Shown: positions 45,997 to 57,140 of the stretch, one piece after another
Layout of the letters: each line of letters starts with the position of its first letter
Numbering within the stretch: the stretch's first letter is position 1
DNA from: Siphonodentalium dalli
Lineage: Eukaryota; Mollusca; Scaphopoda; Gadilida; Siphonodentaliidae
DNA length: 64,000 nt
NCBI GenBank assembly: GCA_032622095.1
Contig: CP136064.1
Span: forward strand, 2,358,001 to 2,422,000
Direction of reading: 5' to 3'
Made by a program: the position numbers and the translations under genes
The notes under the pieces: generated by a model
Told to the model about the DNA's origin: nothing
Database searches by the model: none
What the model saw: the letters and a program-made list of their open reading frames with translations, nothing else

Positions 45997-48399
45997 AAGG
46001 GGGGGGGGGGGGTCGCGCACAAAAATTCCATATATGAGGCGGGGGTGGGTGGGTCATTTCACCCGGAAAAAATGCGTAAATGACCAAAAATGCAAATTTT
46101 TTCCTCCACTTAAAATCACTGTTTTTGTGCTCATGTAATCTGTTAATATCAACCATATGACACACTATGCTATTTAAAACATACTAACCACAACTAACTA
46201 CCATTTAGGGGTGTATGTATGCTGATGTATGTCAAAATTACAAAATCAAAACTGCCATAAATTGTTTATTTCCTAAAATTCATTCATTTTGTAAATAGAT
46301 TCACACATTTACTCTGTCTTACAATCAATAAACAATAGCAGAAGTTTATTTGATGTGATATGGTCCATCATTATTTATTCTAGAAATATAGTTAATAATA
46401 TTTGAAAATAAAATTTAAATCAACTTTAATATACTGCATGTAGTCTACCTGCATGGTTGATAAATTACATACTAGTATTAGAACCTGCAGTAAAGACAAC
46501 ACAAGAGACCACATGCCCTAAAATCTTGCCATGATGCCAGGTGCATGATGTCTAAACCCCTCTGCCATTTCTATAAATATTACACTTACCTAGTATAGTG
46601 TGTATTCCATGTTGTGGAACTTATCATTAAAGAATATCCACAAATAAAACCATAATATAACTCCATGTTTCCCTTCTCATGAATATAATAAGCTTCTAGC
46701 ACAGATATGAATTAAGATAGTTACAGTCCAAATTGTGCATAACAACTGACATGTACAGGTTTACTCCAGTAACTGTTTTGGCGCATTTTATATTTTGAAT
46801 TCTCCAGCAAACACCAGATAAGATTTCTCGACCACATGTTCTAGATTAAATCATTTACCCACCATTGAAATCTGACTTAAAAATATCTACCCTATTTCTA
46901 ACATATTCTCATGTGAGAAAATCACACTTAGCTTACTTTTCTGGAATTGGAGAACACAGAATTTTAAAGTTTGTATTTCTTATGAGATCTAACGTGAGAA
47001 TTACTGACTTTGAAAATATCCAATAAGTTTTTGTGGAAAAATTTCAAAGTCTGCATTTCTCATAAGAAATCAGGTGAAATTTTTTTAACTCAGGAATGTT
47101 TTTAAAAACTTACTTGAAGGATGATAATTTCAAAGTCTATTTTTCTCATGCGAATCAAATTAGAATTTGCAACTTAGAAAAATATACTACGGTTCAGTGG
47201 AAATATTTCTAAGTCTGAATTTCTTACGAGATCTCATATTTCTCACGTGAGAAATTTTTCTCACATAAGACCCTTGGTTAGAAAATTGATTTCTAACATC
47301 TTCTCACAAGGTTCATGTTAGTTTTCTCTGCTTTGCATATCTTTCTAATATGCTTCTCATGAGATTCTTATAAGATTCTAACAACTTCTCATGAGAAATT
47401 TCTGTATGGGTTTGATATTCCATTTAGGATATAGCAGGATAGAGCAATGTAACTATAAAAGTAGCTTTTGGTATTAAAGTCTCAACTTATTCCGTATGCA
47501 ACATAAAGCTAGAATATAAACATGACTAATATGAACTTTGTTCTGGAAACTAATTATAAATCATACTAACCTGGATCAAACTGCACAGGTAATCTATGCA
47601 ACTCTCTTCATGCGAACTTTCTCAGAGTCACATATCTCAACTGAACAGTCTGATCCAGGATGCTTGTTCTTATAATGGGTTTCCATGTGAGACGTCCAAT
47701 AAACCACATTGCACAGGGGGAACCTACATGTATACATACGGTTTGTACAAGATGACCGTGGCTTGGATATCTCTGCTGGCTTTAAACTAAACTTTATACT
47801 CTGATAATAAGTTAATAATACTGCCAATTTTTCGCTAATATTGGTATATGTCAATCTGCAAACCAACATGACATACATACATGTATTTAGACTGAGCTGC
47901 TATGAGTGTGACTTCCCTTGGCTTGGGTCCCAGATGAAATTTCTTCTACCCCTATTACTACAGTATTACTATTGGGCCTTGACTCTAAAACATCTTATAC
48001 TATTGTTATATAAAAGAATATGGAGTTATTGAGGATATCAGGAAATGTATTACCTCGTAATTATTATGTTTTATGGCATTATGCCCAATGTTTTTAAGTG
48101 CATGCGTTCAGCATTTCCACATTTTATACTAATTGAATTATCTCCCTTTAGAGCAGTTTAGAGGTTTACTAAAATGCTGGGAATAGTATAAATAATAAGA
48201 AATGGAACAATTCTTTGCTAGGCTTTGATTTGGTTTATATTTTATGTTTTTTGTAAGATTTTGGGGGGTTGGTCCCAAAAATTTGGCGGAAAAAAAAAGA
48301 AAAAAATTGCAGGTAGAGGGGTGGTGGGTCCCCGATAGGGGCAATTTTTTTTTTTTCGCCCTATATATGTAAATTTTTTCCGCGACCCCCCCCCCCCTG
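45997..48399. mobile_element. hAT-like DNA transposon (2.4 kb), decayed
   Basis: The 8 bp duplication ATGCATCC lies on both sides (45989-45996 and 48400-48407). Ends are inverted AAGGGGGGG.../...CCCCCTG with 'gtcgcg' next, like the CAGGG ends of hAT elements. The right arm of the host element preserves the empty site with a single ATGCATCC (inverted at 50437-50444). Inside, a minus-strand frame (47594-47878) holds a zinc-finger-like motif. No hAT dimerisation domain is seen, so the copy is non-autonomous or decayed. Confidence 0.85.
47594..47757 (-). pseudogene. Zinc-finger-like fragment within the hAT-like element
   Basis: Minus strand: MYTCRFPLCNVVYWTSHMET, HYKNKHPGSD, then EICDSEKVRMK and a stop. 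C-x4-C...H-x3-H-x4-H spacing is C2H2- or BED-like; hAT transposases often start with a BED finger. The frame continues upstream to 47878 but without a motif. It could be an N-terminal exon of the lost transposase. Confidence 0.4.
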
Positions 48400-48504
48400 A
48401 TGCATCCGCAAATTTATGTATTGTTGTGGGTAGATTAGGTCACCACACATCTTCGGAATGCAAAACCGGCGATATTTTTATTGTCTAACTCCGAAAAACG
48501 ACCT

Positions 48505-48635
48505 TCAAAATGTTCAGGTTCGGATTCGCAACATTCGCGATGATTTTGTTCAGGTTCAGACAAAATTTTCGTTCAGGTTCGGACAAATTTGGTTCAGGTT
48601 CGGACAATTTTAGTTCAGGTTCGGACGCATCAAAA
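48505..48635 (+). repeat. Subterminal GTTCAGGTTCGG repeats
   Basis: Five copies of gttcaggttc(g/a)ga at 48512, 48548, 48571, 48592 and 48613, with 15-37 bp spacing, mirrored in the right arm (50229-50325) as 'tccgaacctgaac'. A related 'ttaggttcggac' lies 20 bp inside each terminus. Clustered subterminal repeats in a DNA element commonly bind transposase. Confidence 0.75.
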
Positions 48636-49045
48636 CCTTACCTATAAATGACATGCCGAGGTGCAGTTGCGATCTTATTTGCGTGTTATTAACGAACATA
48701 CATTGTTAATTTGTTATATCTAAATATGACAGCTGAAATTGATTGTAACGTAGAATTGTAAGTATCCCGGTGTTCTTGTTCGACATAATTATGTTAACTA
48801 AACAGGAAACAATTTTATTATATGATCATAAGTTTCTTTCCCAATTCCTATGTTAAAACATAACGAAAAAATCGAGATATCTAATGATGTTCACCTCATT
48901 AATAAAACAAGAGGTAATATCAGTTCTGAGTGACGTCAGAAACTTCAGGGGTTAACATAACTTATTATCAGACCTGAAAGTAGATAGCATTTTCCCAGTG
49001 ACGTTCAACGTCACAACGTTTTGTCTAATCAAAGCGCGTTTCATA

Positions 49046-49205
49046 TAATAAAACAGTTATCGCATTGTTTCTTGGTTGACACGAGGAATTGTCAGCCCTT
49101 GGAAGTCGATATTCACCTCGGCCTACGGCCTTGGTGAATATTGACTTCCTCGGGTTGACAATTCCTCGTGTCAACCCCAAAACAATGCGATAACTGTATA
49201 ATATC
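49046..49205. mobile_element. Hairpin MITE in the loop of the third palindrome
   Basis: 'acagttatcgcattgtttc' and 'ggttgacacgaggaattgtc' pair with 'gacaattcctcgtgtcaacc' and 'aaacaatgcgataactgt'. The loop holds 'ctcggcctacggcctt'. TATA lies next to both ends. Confidence 0.75.
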
Positions 49206-49379
49206 GTTTAACCTGTACAAAATTGTCGTCGCTATATACTTTTTTTTTTTTGGCCCGGGGCTATTGCGGACCACTCTTATCGGCTGGAGCACCCCGAAAG
49301 AGGTGACCAACCCTTAATAGATGGTCAAATTGCCTGTCGGGGTCTGTCCCCGCAAGAAGCGGAAGTCCGTCAGTCAGTC

Positions 49380-49769
49380 ATGACCACTCGTCCAACTCAT
49401 GACCACTCGTCCAACCATGGAAGTCCCGTCCGATGGGTGACCATCGTCGGGGACGTATCTCACAGCACGTGCTATCAAAACAATAACCGTCGCTATATAT
49501 ACAAGGGTAAAAACAATCTCTTACGCCCTTGTGAAACTGAAATTAGCCCGCAAAAATTGAACGTCCGAAAGTACATCATGCAAAGCCAACTTAAACTCTG
49601 GTGTGCTGGTTATCGTGTTATGCATGCCTCATTTACTCAGGATGTCCGACTTATTTGTCATTATTTTTGTGAAATATATTGCCCAATTTTATATCCAATA
49701 ACAGATATTTTTTTTAAGTTAGCGAGGCCAGCAAGTATTTATGGGCAAATTGTGGGAACAGCTATATAA
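49380..49769 (+). CDS. Unknown 129-codon frame in the third palindrome
   Basis: I do not recognise it. It begins MTTRPTHDHSSNHGS inside a short repeat ('atgaccactcgtccaac' twice), then has KNNLLRPCETEISPQKLNVR, LKLWCAGYRVMHASF and VRLICHYFCEIYCPI. Cysteines are frequent but not in a known spacing. Its only support is length and position in the loop, where an element's own gene would lie. It may be chance. Confidence 0.2.
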   Translation: MTTRPTHDHSSNHGSPVRWVTIVGDVSHSTCYQNNNRRYIYKGKNNLLRPCETEISPQKLNVRKYIMQSQLKLWCAGYRVMHASFTQDVRLICHYFCEIYCPILYPITDIFFKLARPASIYGQIVGTAI

Positions 49770-50220
49770 TCACATTCATTGTATAAGCAGTCTAACAGAA
49801 TAGAGTTACTGTTCGTGGCTCGTTTCTGCGCTTTATGTCTGGGAATATATTGTTAATAGAGACTGGGGGTAAATACACCATTACACGGCTTGTTGAGGGG
49901 GGGGGGGGGGGGTCGCCTCGGAGGACACGAGCCTCTACCGGGGCATACCACACAGTATCCCCCATCAAAAAACCGTGTAACTTATATTATGGACAGTTAT
50001 CTGCTCATCTACATGCGGAGACCTTCGTGACATCGTATGTGGATGTGGAGGGGAATCACGTGATCGCATACATCTCACACGCATAAAATAAGAAAGTCCG
50101 CCCAAATTTACGAGTGGGCTAAAACCATTTATCGTTTCTTTTACGAATGGAAGATAACCAAATGCACAAAAACGCAATAAGAACGCGACTGTACCTCGGC
50201 GTGTCATTTTTATGCGAAGT
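49770..50220. other. Loop remainder with G16 tract
   Basis: G16 at 49897-49912 is followed by 'tcgcctcggaggacacgagc'. No gene recognised. Confidence 0.45.
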
Positions 50221-50793
50221 TTTTGATGCGTCCGAACCTGAACCAAATTTGTCCGAACCTGAACGAAAATTGTGTCTGAACCTGAACAAAATCATCGCGA
50301 ATGTTGGGAATCCGAACCTGAACATTTTGAAATTTTCAAAGGTCGTTTTTCGGAGTTAGACAATAAAAATATCGCCGGTTTTGCATTCCAAAGATGTGTG
50401 GTGACCTAATCTACCCACAACAATACATAAATTTGCGGATGCATGAGCCCAGGGCCAAAAAAATACGAAAAAGTGGAAATTTCGCCGCCTCGATAAAATT
50501 TTGAAAAATTATGACGATTTGACACGCCAAATACAACAATTTACATGCCTGTCATGCGAAAGGCGTGTTACGTATGTGTTGGGCATACAACTTCCTACAT
50601 AACTGGTTCAATGTGTATCACCGAAAGATGTCGTTGATTGTTGCTTGGAGACAATATATACACTTACCGTTTATCTGCTTTAGTTGGCGCCGCCATCTTG
50701 GAATGTCCGAACCTAAACGGGTATCTGACAGTGGTCTCTATCGACCTTAAATCAGGGATTCAAAGCCAATACTTGAGAAAATATTATTCTCAC

Positions 50794-51170
50794 CTAGAAC
50801 TGAAGTACTGCCTTGTCAAAATTCGGCCCACCATGGCCAGTATTCAGCGACTTCTTGTAAAACTTTGAGAACGTCGTCACATTTGTCCAACCTGCTGTTT
50901 TCATAATCTCTGTTATTGGTACTGAATTATTGTAGGCCTTTGAGGCAGCAGCTGATCTCACACTATGTGCAGTGTATGTATTGTCTATTCCCGATGCTGC
51001 TAGTACAATCTTTATCCATCTGGATATTGTGTCCCTTGTAACTTTTTTGTGTGGCTTAATAAAACTAATAATTAGGGAACCCTCCCCTTCACGAATTTCT
51101 CTTGTCTGTGAGAGATACTCCTTTAGAACGGTATACACACATAATCGCCGATCTGTCGGCTCTGCTTGAG
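50794..51170 (-). pseudogene. DIRS-type tyrosine recombinase, C-terminal domain
   Basis: Minus strand: VTRDTISRWIKIVL, TAHSVRSAAASKAY and TAGWTNVTTFSKFYKK. The H-x-x-R pair and the C-terminal tyrosine within FSKFYKK are the catalytic signature of tyrosine recombinases; AGW is typical of DIRS. DRRLCVYTVLKEYLSQTREI (about 51100-51160) precedes it. The N-terminal half of the recombinase is absent. It lies downstream of the reverse transcriptase and RNase H on the same strand, the normal DIRS gene order. Confidence 0.85.
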
Positions 51171-51229
51171 CAATCCATCAAACATTATGATATATTTCAA
51201 GGGCGTCCTTCGCATTCCTCGAGTAGTTA

Positions 51230-51617
51230 ACAAATTTAAAGGCCACTCTCACTTGCTGACCAGCGACCTCCAATGTTTTGTCCCAATTTAACAGCACCCC
51301 ATCCAAGGTGGCTGCTGTCTATGAATAGTGATTGTGGGTGACCCACGTTGAATTTGACGATATTGTGTGTCAATATTGTCAATCCACCATTTTAGATCGC
51401 CGTTCATATGTGGCGTTACTGGCATGATAGCATCAAATTTCCATAAAAGGCATCTATAGTGCAGTTTCCCATACTGCACTGCAGACAAGGTTGATATAAT
51501 AAGACCAATGACTCTGACAATGGTCCGAATCTGTGCTTGCATTTTATCTAGCAGTATTGCACATTCATTTTTAACTTTCTGTTTTTTCTCAGTGGGTAGG
51601 CGTACCCTCATGTCCAC
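51230..51617 (-). pseudogene. DIRS-type RNase H region
   Basis: Minus strand: MRVRLPTEKKQKVKNECAIL, RTIVRVIGLIISTLSAVQYG, MNGDLKWWIDNI. The frame then shifts near 51300 into DSSHLGWGAV and GGRWSASES. This is the connection and RNase H segment of DIRS pol (first aspartate in D-S-S, GGRWS at the end). Broken by the frameshift. An abrupt change at about 51170-51230 suggests a deletion between RNase H and recombinase. Confidence 0.75.
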
Positions 51618-51694
51618 AGTATTTATTATAAACCCAAGATATAGTATTTCCTGGGTGGGGTTAAGCTTGGATTTTTCAGGGTGGATAATGAACC

Positions 51695-52420
51695 CTAATC
51701 TGGCAGCAACTGTACAGAGGCTTGCACATTTTCAAGGCATGCCATTCTAGACAATGCCATACATAATGTATCATCAATGAAGGTTGTATTCAAGTAACCC
51801 TTTTGTCTGAGACTAGAAAACACTGGTTTCATGATCTTAGTGAATAAACGAGGAGCAGCTGCATATCCATTTGGAATACATTTGAACTCATATGTGTTTA
51901 GACCAAATTTGAACCTGAAGTACTTTTGATGCTCTGTGGCCAGAGGTACCGAGTAGTACGCATGGTGAATATCAACCGTTGTCATAAACATGTCCGGTTG
52001 AATTAGGTTCAAAACTGATTCAAATGTGTCCATCTTAAAATGGTGGTATTGCACTGAAGTGTTAAACTGCTTCAAATTCAAATTCAATCGGACATCATTG
52101 TCCGGTTTTGGTCGTGCAAAAATTGGAGATATAAATTGTCCTGTTACATCAGTAACTTGTTCAATCACTCCCAGTGATTTTAATTTTTGTATGGATGTAC
52201 GAATTTGCTCTCGTTCTGAGTCATTAAAGTGATTCGTAACAGACATGCCAACCTGTTGAACATGTGGGCCAGTTTCTCCAAATTCAATATGACAGTGCTG
52301 AATAGCATCTAGTATACAAGGGTCACGAGTCAACAACCTCCATTGACCTATACATTGTTTTAAACTACCAGCTTGAAATATTTCACATACCTGGGGTGCA
52401 GAAGGAATTACTTCCTTTGC
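51695..52420 (-). pseudogene. DIRS-type reverse transcriptase
   Basis: Minus strand, open for 295 codons from 52582, of which the part after about 52420 reads as polymerase: AGSLKQCIGQWRLLTRDP, LKSLGVIEQV, FARPKPDNDVRLNLNLKQFN, FMTTVDIHHAYYSVPL (motif A aspartate), CIPNGYAAAPRLFTKIM (motif B) and TTFIDDTLCMA (FIDD catalytic box). All palm motifs are present, so the RT part is fairly intact. The part before AKEVIPSAPQ overlaps the Gly/Arg-rich frame in another register, suggesting a programmed or mutational frameshift. Confidence 0.9.
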
Positions 52421-52640
52421 TGGCCCCCCTCCTGGGGTATTTTGACTCTCTGTACATGTAAGGATAGGGTGCTCGACTCCTGCCCCCTCTGTAGCGACGT
52501 GACGATCTCCCGCCACGAGTTCCTCGACCTCTGTTCCCGTGGAAACCACGTCCTCTGCCTCCATGGACCACTTTGTGCCCAATTCGAGTGATATCTTCTA
52601 TTTCTTTTGCAGTTTTGGACACATCCTCTCCAAAAAGCAT
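52383..52640 (-). pseudogene. DIRS Gag-like C-terminus, Gly/Arg-rich
   Basis: Minus strand: MLFGEDVSKTAKEIEDI, then an RG-rich run with GGRGRGFHGNRGRGTRGG and SSRRYRGGRSRAPYP, ending in a stop at 52383 just inside the RT frame. RG-rich tails are common at the end of the first DIRS reading frame. The 5' part of Gag and the terminal repeat upstream of 52640 are not recognisable, so the element is 5'-truncated or diverged. Confidence 0.65.
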
Positions 52641-52699
52641 ATTTGTACAAGTCCGTAGCCAGCTATTATAGAAGGCAGTTCGTCATATAGTTGGAAGGC

Positions 52700-53733
52700 A
52701 TTTGAATCGAGCCGCGTCCCTCCCCCGGAAATTTTTTTCTGAAAAGACAATGCAAATGGCATAATTTAGACCACCCTAAACCTAAAGAACCTTATGTTTA
52801 TACCCGACCTAAACTATATACCGTCACACGGGGATACTTTGGACACGGGGGTAACTTTGAACAGTTTTCCTGAAAAAGAATGATTTATTCTGAGTAATAA
52901 ATGGCAATTGCTTGTTTGCTCAGATAAAATTTAAACTACATATATGTGATTTATTTGAACAACATGGTACTGTGTTATTTTGGATGGAAATTTTAATTTC
53001 AGTCCCAGAGTAAATATCACATGGTGATCACACATGGGATATTAAAATTTTACATGTGTCAACTTTCACACAAAAATACAGATGGCTGTAATAAACTCCC
53101 CCAAGAAACATTTAATGTTGTTTATAGGTCAATGGAACCAAGAAAATACTTTGTGATCTGTCAACATATAAATTATGATTAGAAATAATTCAGAACCATA
53201 AAATCGCAGGTGTATCTTATGGGATGGGGGATACTTTGAACACTCAAAGTATCACCAAAGTCATTCAAATGTTATGTTTCAGTATGCTGATTCTGTTATT
53301 ATAGCTGTCAGTATCACGCAGATTGCGAATTGGCCGGGTGTGGTACATGCATGGGCATAATCAGAATCTCCCTTATGTTTATATAGGAGGATCAGGTTTG
53401 ATAATATTTGTGATGGGGGATTCAACTTGGCCGACCCAAATCCCAATACATAAAATAATGTTCACCGGATGTTGCCCTCATTATTCCCCAAATCTGGCCT
53501 CTACTAACATATGGGGTGAACAGTGGATATATCCACACTAGCTAGTATGTCACATGGGTGTATCCACCGGACGACAGTCCATCTCGTGTTGGCACTAAAA
53601 GGGAATATCTATAAACAGACCCAGATGTCCTGATGGCAGGAGCTGTTGGTTGTTTGGATAGGGTGAGGTATATAGGGGGTCTACAGTGTGATTTACATTG
53701 GTGTCAGACCAAATATGGCATATATATATATAC
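52700..53733. other. No gene seen; small perfect palindrome
   Basis: 'cacggggatactttggacac' (52837) and 'ggggatactttgaacac' (53226) are related sequences about 390 bp apart. GATACTTTGA-acac-TCAAAGTATC (53229-53252) is a perfect hairpin. Other sequence carries short frames only. Confidence 0.5.
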
Positions 53734-54627
53734 TAGAAGGTGACCCGACTTCGTCCGGGCTTTGACCTTGAATTGTCTATTTTGAAGGCCAAGGTCAAGT
53801 GGGGTCACGATTTGACCCGTCCAAAACACAGTGCCCGAACAAAAGTACCCGTCGAAATCCATCCGGTTTTACCCGATTTGACCTTGAATTGACCATTTTA
53901 AAGGTCAAGGTCAGGTGGGGTCAAACACCAACACCCCAAAAATGGTGGAAATCGGCCCAGAGGATACCGGGAAATCGGCCCAGCGGATACCGAGATACCC
54001 TATGCATCATATTTCGTCCGTAAAAATCCGCCAGTTTAACCCGATTTGATTTCCACTGAAGTATATAAACGCGCCTCAAGTTTCAACGTAAAGATAAATT
54101 ACCATCGGTGCCCGAGATATCGCCAAGACGTCTGAAACAGTCAAATGCATCGGCCGGGTGAGAGTTAACGTGATCTAACTTTATGACCTCTAACGACGTC
54201 ATAGAAGTTACGCATTCTTTTTACCCTGATAGAAGATCGTACCACTTCTTCTTAATAATTGAGGCAGATAACTAAAACAGATACATACATATTATATATC
54301 GTTGGAAAGATGAAACGCCACAGATTCTAATCGTGCAAATTATATGACTGGCAATTTATTATTCGCGCTATATCGAATTGATTTGTGAGCACCGAACTGA
54401 AATATATTAGCGCAAAATGGCGTAAAAACAGATTTGACCTCGGCACGTGAAAAGTTGACCTCGGATCTGAAAATCAATATGCCTATGTTTGTCTCCGGCC
54501 GAAAATAACCTCGTTTACCAAATTTCATCGAAAATTGGCTTAGCCGTTTTTGAGTCCATCGATTTCAAACACACACACACACACACACACATACACATAC
54601 ACAGATCTTTCAAAATATATAATAGAC
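53734..54627 (+). mobile_element. GACCCGACTTCGTCCGGG family, duplicated unit 1
   Basis: It starts 'tagaaggtgacccgacttcg' and ends with a (ca)n run (54570-54605) and 'tcaaaatatataatagac'. It carries two 'gaccttgaattg(t/a)c' blocks and a 'gatatcgccaagacgtctga' segment. The next unit begins immediately with the same start. Confidence 0.85.
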
Positions 54628-55500
54628 TAGAAGGTGACCCGACTTCGTCCGGGCTTTGACCTTGAATTGTCTATTTTGAAGGCCAATGTCAAGTGGGGTC
54701 ACGATTTGACCCGTCCAAAACACAGTGCCCGAACAAAAGTACCCGACAAAAGTACCCGTCGAAATCCATTCAGTTTTACCCGATTTGACCTTGAATTGAC
54801 CATTTTGAAGGTCAAGGTCAGGTGGGGTCAAACACCAACACCCCAAAAATGGTGGAAATCGGCCCAGCGGATACCGGGAAATCGGCCCAGCGGATACCGA
54901 GATACCCTATGCATCAAATTTCGTCCGTAAAAATCCGCCAGTTTAACCCGATTTGATTTCCACTGAAGTATATAAACGCGCCTCAAGTTTCAACGTAAAG
55001 ATAAATTACCATCGGTGCCCGAGATATCGCCAAGACGTCTGAAACAGTCAAATGCCTCGGCCGGATGAGAGTTAACGTGATTTAACTTTATGACCTCTAA
55101 CGACGTCATAGAAGTTACGCATTGTTTTACCCTGATAGAAGATCGTACCACTTCTTCTTAATAATTGAGGCAGATAACTAAAACGGATACATACATATTA
55201 TATATCGTTGGAAAGATGAAACGCCACAGATTCTAACCGTGCAAATTATATGACTGGCAATTTATTATTCGCGCTATATCGAATCGATTTGTGAGCACCG
55301 AACTGAAATATATTAGCGCAAAACGGCGTAAAAACAGATTTGACCTCGGCACGTGAAAAGTTGACCTCGCACGAACAAATTAATAAGCCTATGTTACTCA
55401 TGGCCTGAAAATACCCCCACGTACCAAGTTTCATCGAAATTGGCTGAGTCGTTTTTGAGTCCATCGATTACACACACACAGATACACACATACCTGTAAG
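54628..55500 (+). mobile_element. GACCCGACTTCGTCCGGG family, duplicated unit 2
   Basis: Nearly identical to 53734-54627 over most of its length (period 894). Its end differs: from about 55370 it has 'aacaaattaataagcctatg' and 'taccaagtttcatcgaaatt', as in the 1140-1418 fragment. Confidence 0.85.
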
Positions 55501-57140
55501 TGTGTTCGAGCGGGGACTATTTTTCTTGACCGGCACATAGGGGACTTCTCTATTTTTGATTATAGAGATTCGATACTCATAGAGTTCCCTCCCCTTAGCC
55601 GTACGAGGTAGAATTTGACCTGATTGATGGAGTTACTTCGCGTAGACCCGTCTTTTCTTATTTAGGTTTTTTCCATTCAATGAGAGGACACATCGGTGTA
55701 TTTTTGAAGCGGGTGTGTCTGACATGAGGGTACATTATACATGGTTGATACAGTGAATAAGCGGGGACCGATTTCACACAAACTGCCTGTGTTTGCAGTC
55801 AGGGGACAACTTGAGAAACTCAAATAAGAACAAATGAGGACCTTTTCTAGCTAACTACTGGGTTTTCCCCCAGCAGTGGTCCAGCTAGCCTGTGTTATTT
55901 AGAAGTGGACATAACCCGTCAGCTAATGTTAGATAAGACATTTGATATTGCTCATTTATGAACTACTATATGGTATTATGATTGAGACACAGGATGACTG
56001 GTGTGACTGAAATGACACATAGGTGCATAAGATGTATAGGTCCCCCTAGTCCTTGTTTCCACGGTCGATCGGCGCTTGATATTGTGATGCGAGACGCGTC
56101 AAACGCTTGTGATCCATACCGTTACTCGCAATGGTACATTTTGCCGAAGTTCCTACTGTCACGTTTTCACAATGAATACATCAGTATGCAAGCTAAAACA
56201 TATGGGAGGTCCAATTCACATGTAATAATGAATTGCGCTTCGTTTAAGCGCAAATAATAGCCATTAAGCGCAAATACCACATATTGTGCTTAAGCACAAA
56301 TAGGACATTTACGCTTAATTGTAACTACTATCTAACCTACCTATAAACTAGTGGCATGACCTAGCAACACATGTATCACCTAGCAACTCAAGAGGAGCAT
56401 TGGGCTAATTTGTACTCAACAGACAACGATGACAATGTGTTCAACGATGATAATACCTAGTTACATATTATCAACATCCCCATATCCAAAGAATTGATGT
56501 ATCCTTCCGAGAACTCTATTAATTTTCATATGATGTTGTTTAATGTATTTTTGCACAGATTTGGGCCATTACTATGTTCATATACCATAGCATGCATGTG
56601 GTGTCACTGCATGAGGATCCATGAGGGCTTGCTTACCTCATATGGTTTACTTATTGATTTAAATCAGGGAAAAACCCTATTTTCATATTATCAGCATCCC
56701 TGTCCCAAAAATGCTATCGCGAGTAGTCCCAACTAATATATATAAAATATAATATAATGCTATCACAAGTCGCTCCAACAAAAACAGAAGGTAATACTAT
56801 GGCGAGTCAGCCATTTTGATAAAGAAGTGAGGCGAGCTCCCTACCCACCAAAACCAATGAAAACAGGAGGTAATATATCAATAGGAGTTAAGGTTAAATT
56901 ATGGATAAACCTATTTATTATCAGGGGTGTTTAGTTACATATAACCATGAATTGCGTTTAAGCCAGACAGGATATGTCATTGGGTCACCAATACCAAGAT
57001 CGGCTAACGGCTTCTCGGCGAATTCGCACCTAGACTCTAAATAAATAAAAGGTCGGCTGACCAGTGTCCCCCAACAACGTGGCAAGTCGATGGCCGCTTT
57101 GTTAAAGAATTTTTTTTAAATGTTGATGGCCGCTTTGTTA
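55501..57140. other. No gene seen; short GCGCTTAA-type repeats
   Basis: 56237-56320 holds four variants of 'ttaagcgcaaat' or its inverse. Frames at 55982-56257 and 56494-56736 have no motif. 57091-57140 repeats 'gatggccgctttgttaaaga' twice. Confidence 0.45.

Larger units (their letters stand above)
45721..50733. mobile_element. Third palindromic DNA element, GTCTC-flanked
   Basis: Ends are inverted CACTGTC; GTCTC lies on both sides (45716-45720 and 50734-50738), a 5 bp target duplication. Arms of about 0.5 kb: 45721-45996 plus 48408-48635 on the left, 50221-50733 on the right. The right arm has 'attccaagatggcggcgcc', which the left lacks. The loop (48636-50220) has a hairpin, a G16 tract and a 129-codon frame that I do not recognise, so any transposase is lost or unknown. 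Without the hAT-like insertion it is about 2.6 kb. Superfamily not determined. Confidence 0.75.

Noticed and set aside
45908-46165. Pro- and Gly-rich frames on both strands
   Set aside because: Produced by the poly-G end of the hAT-like element.
50119-50359. RFR/GSD-rich and SEPE-rich frames on both strands
   Set aside because: Created by the GTTCAGGTTCGG subterminal repeats of the third palindrome.
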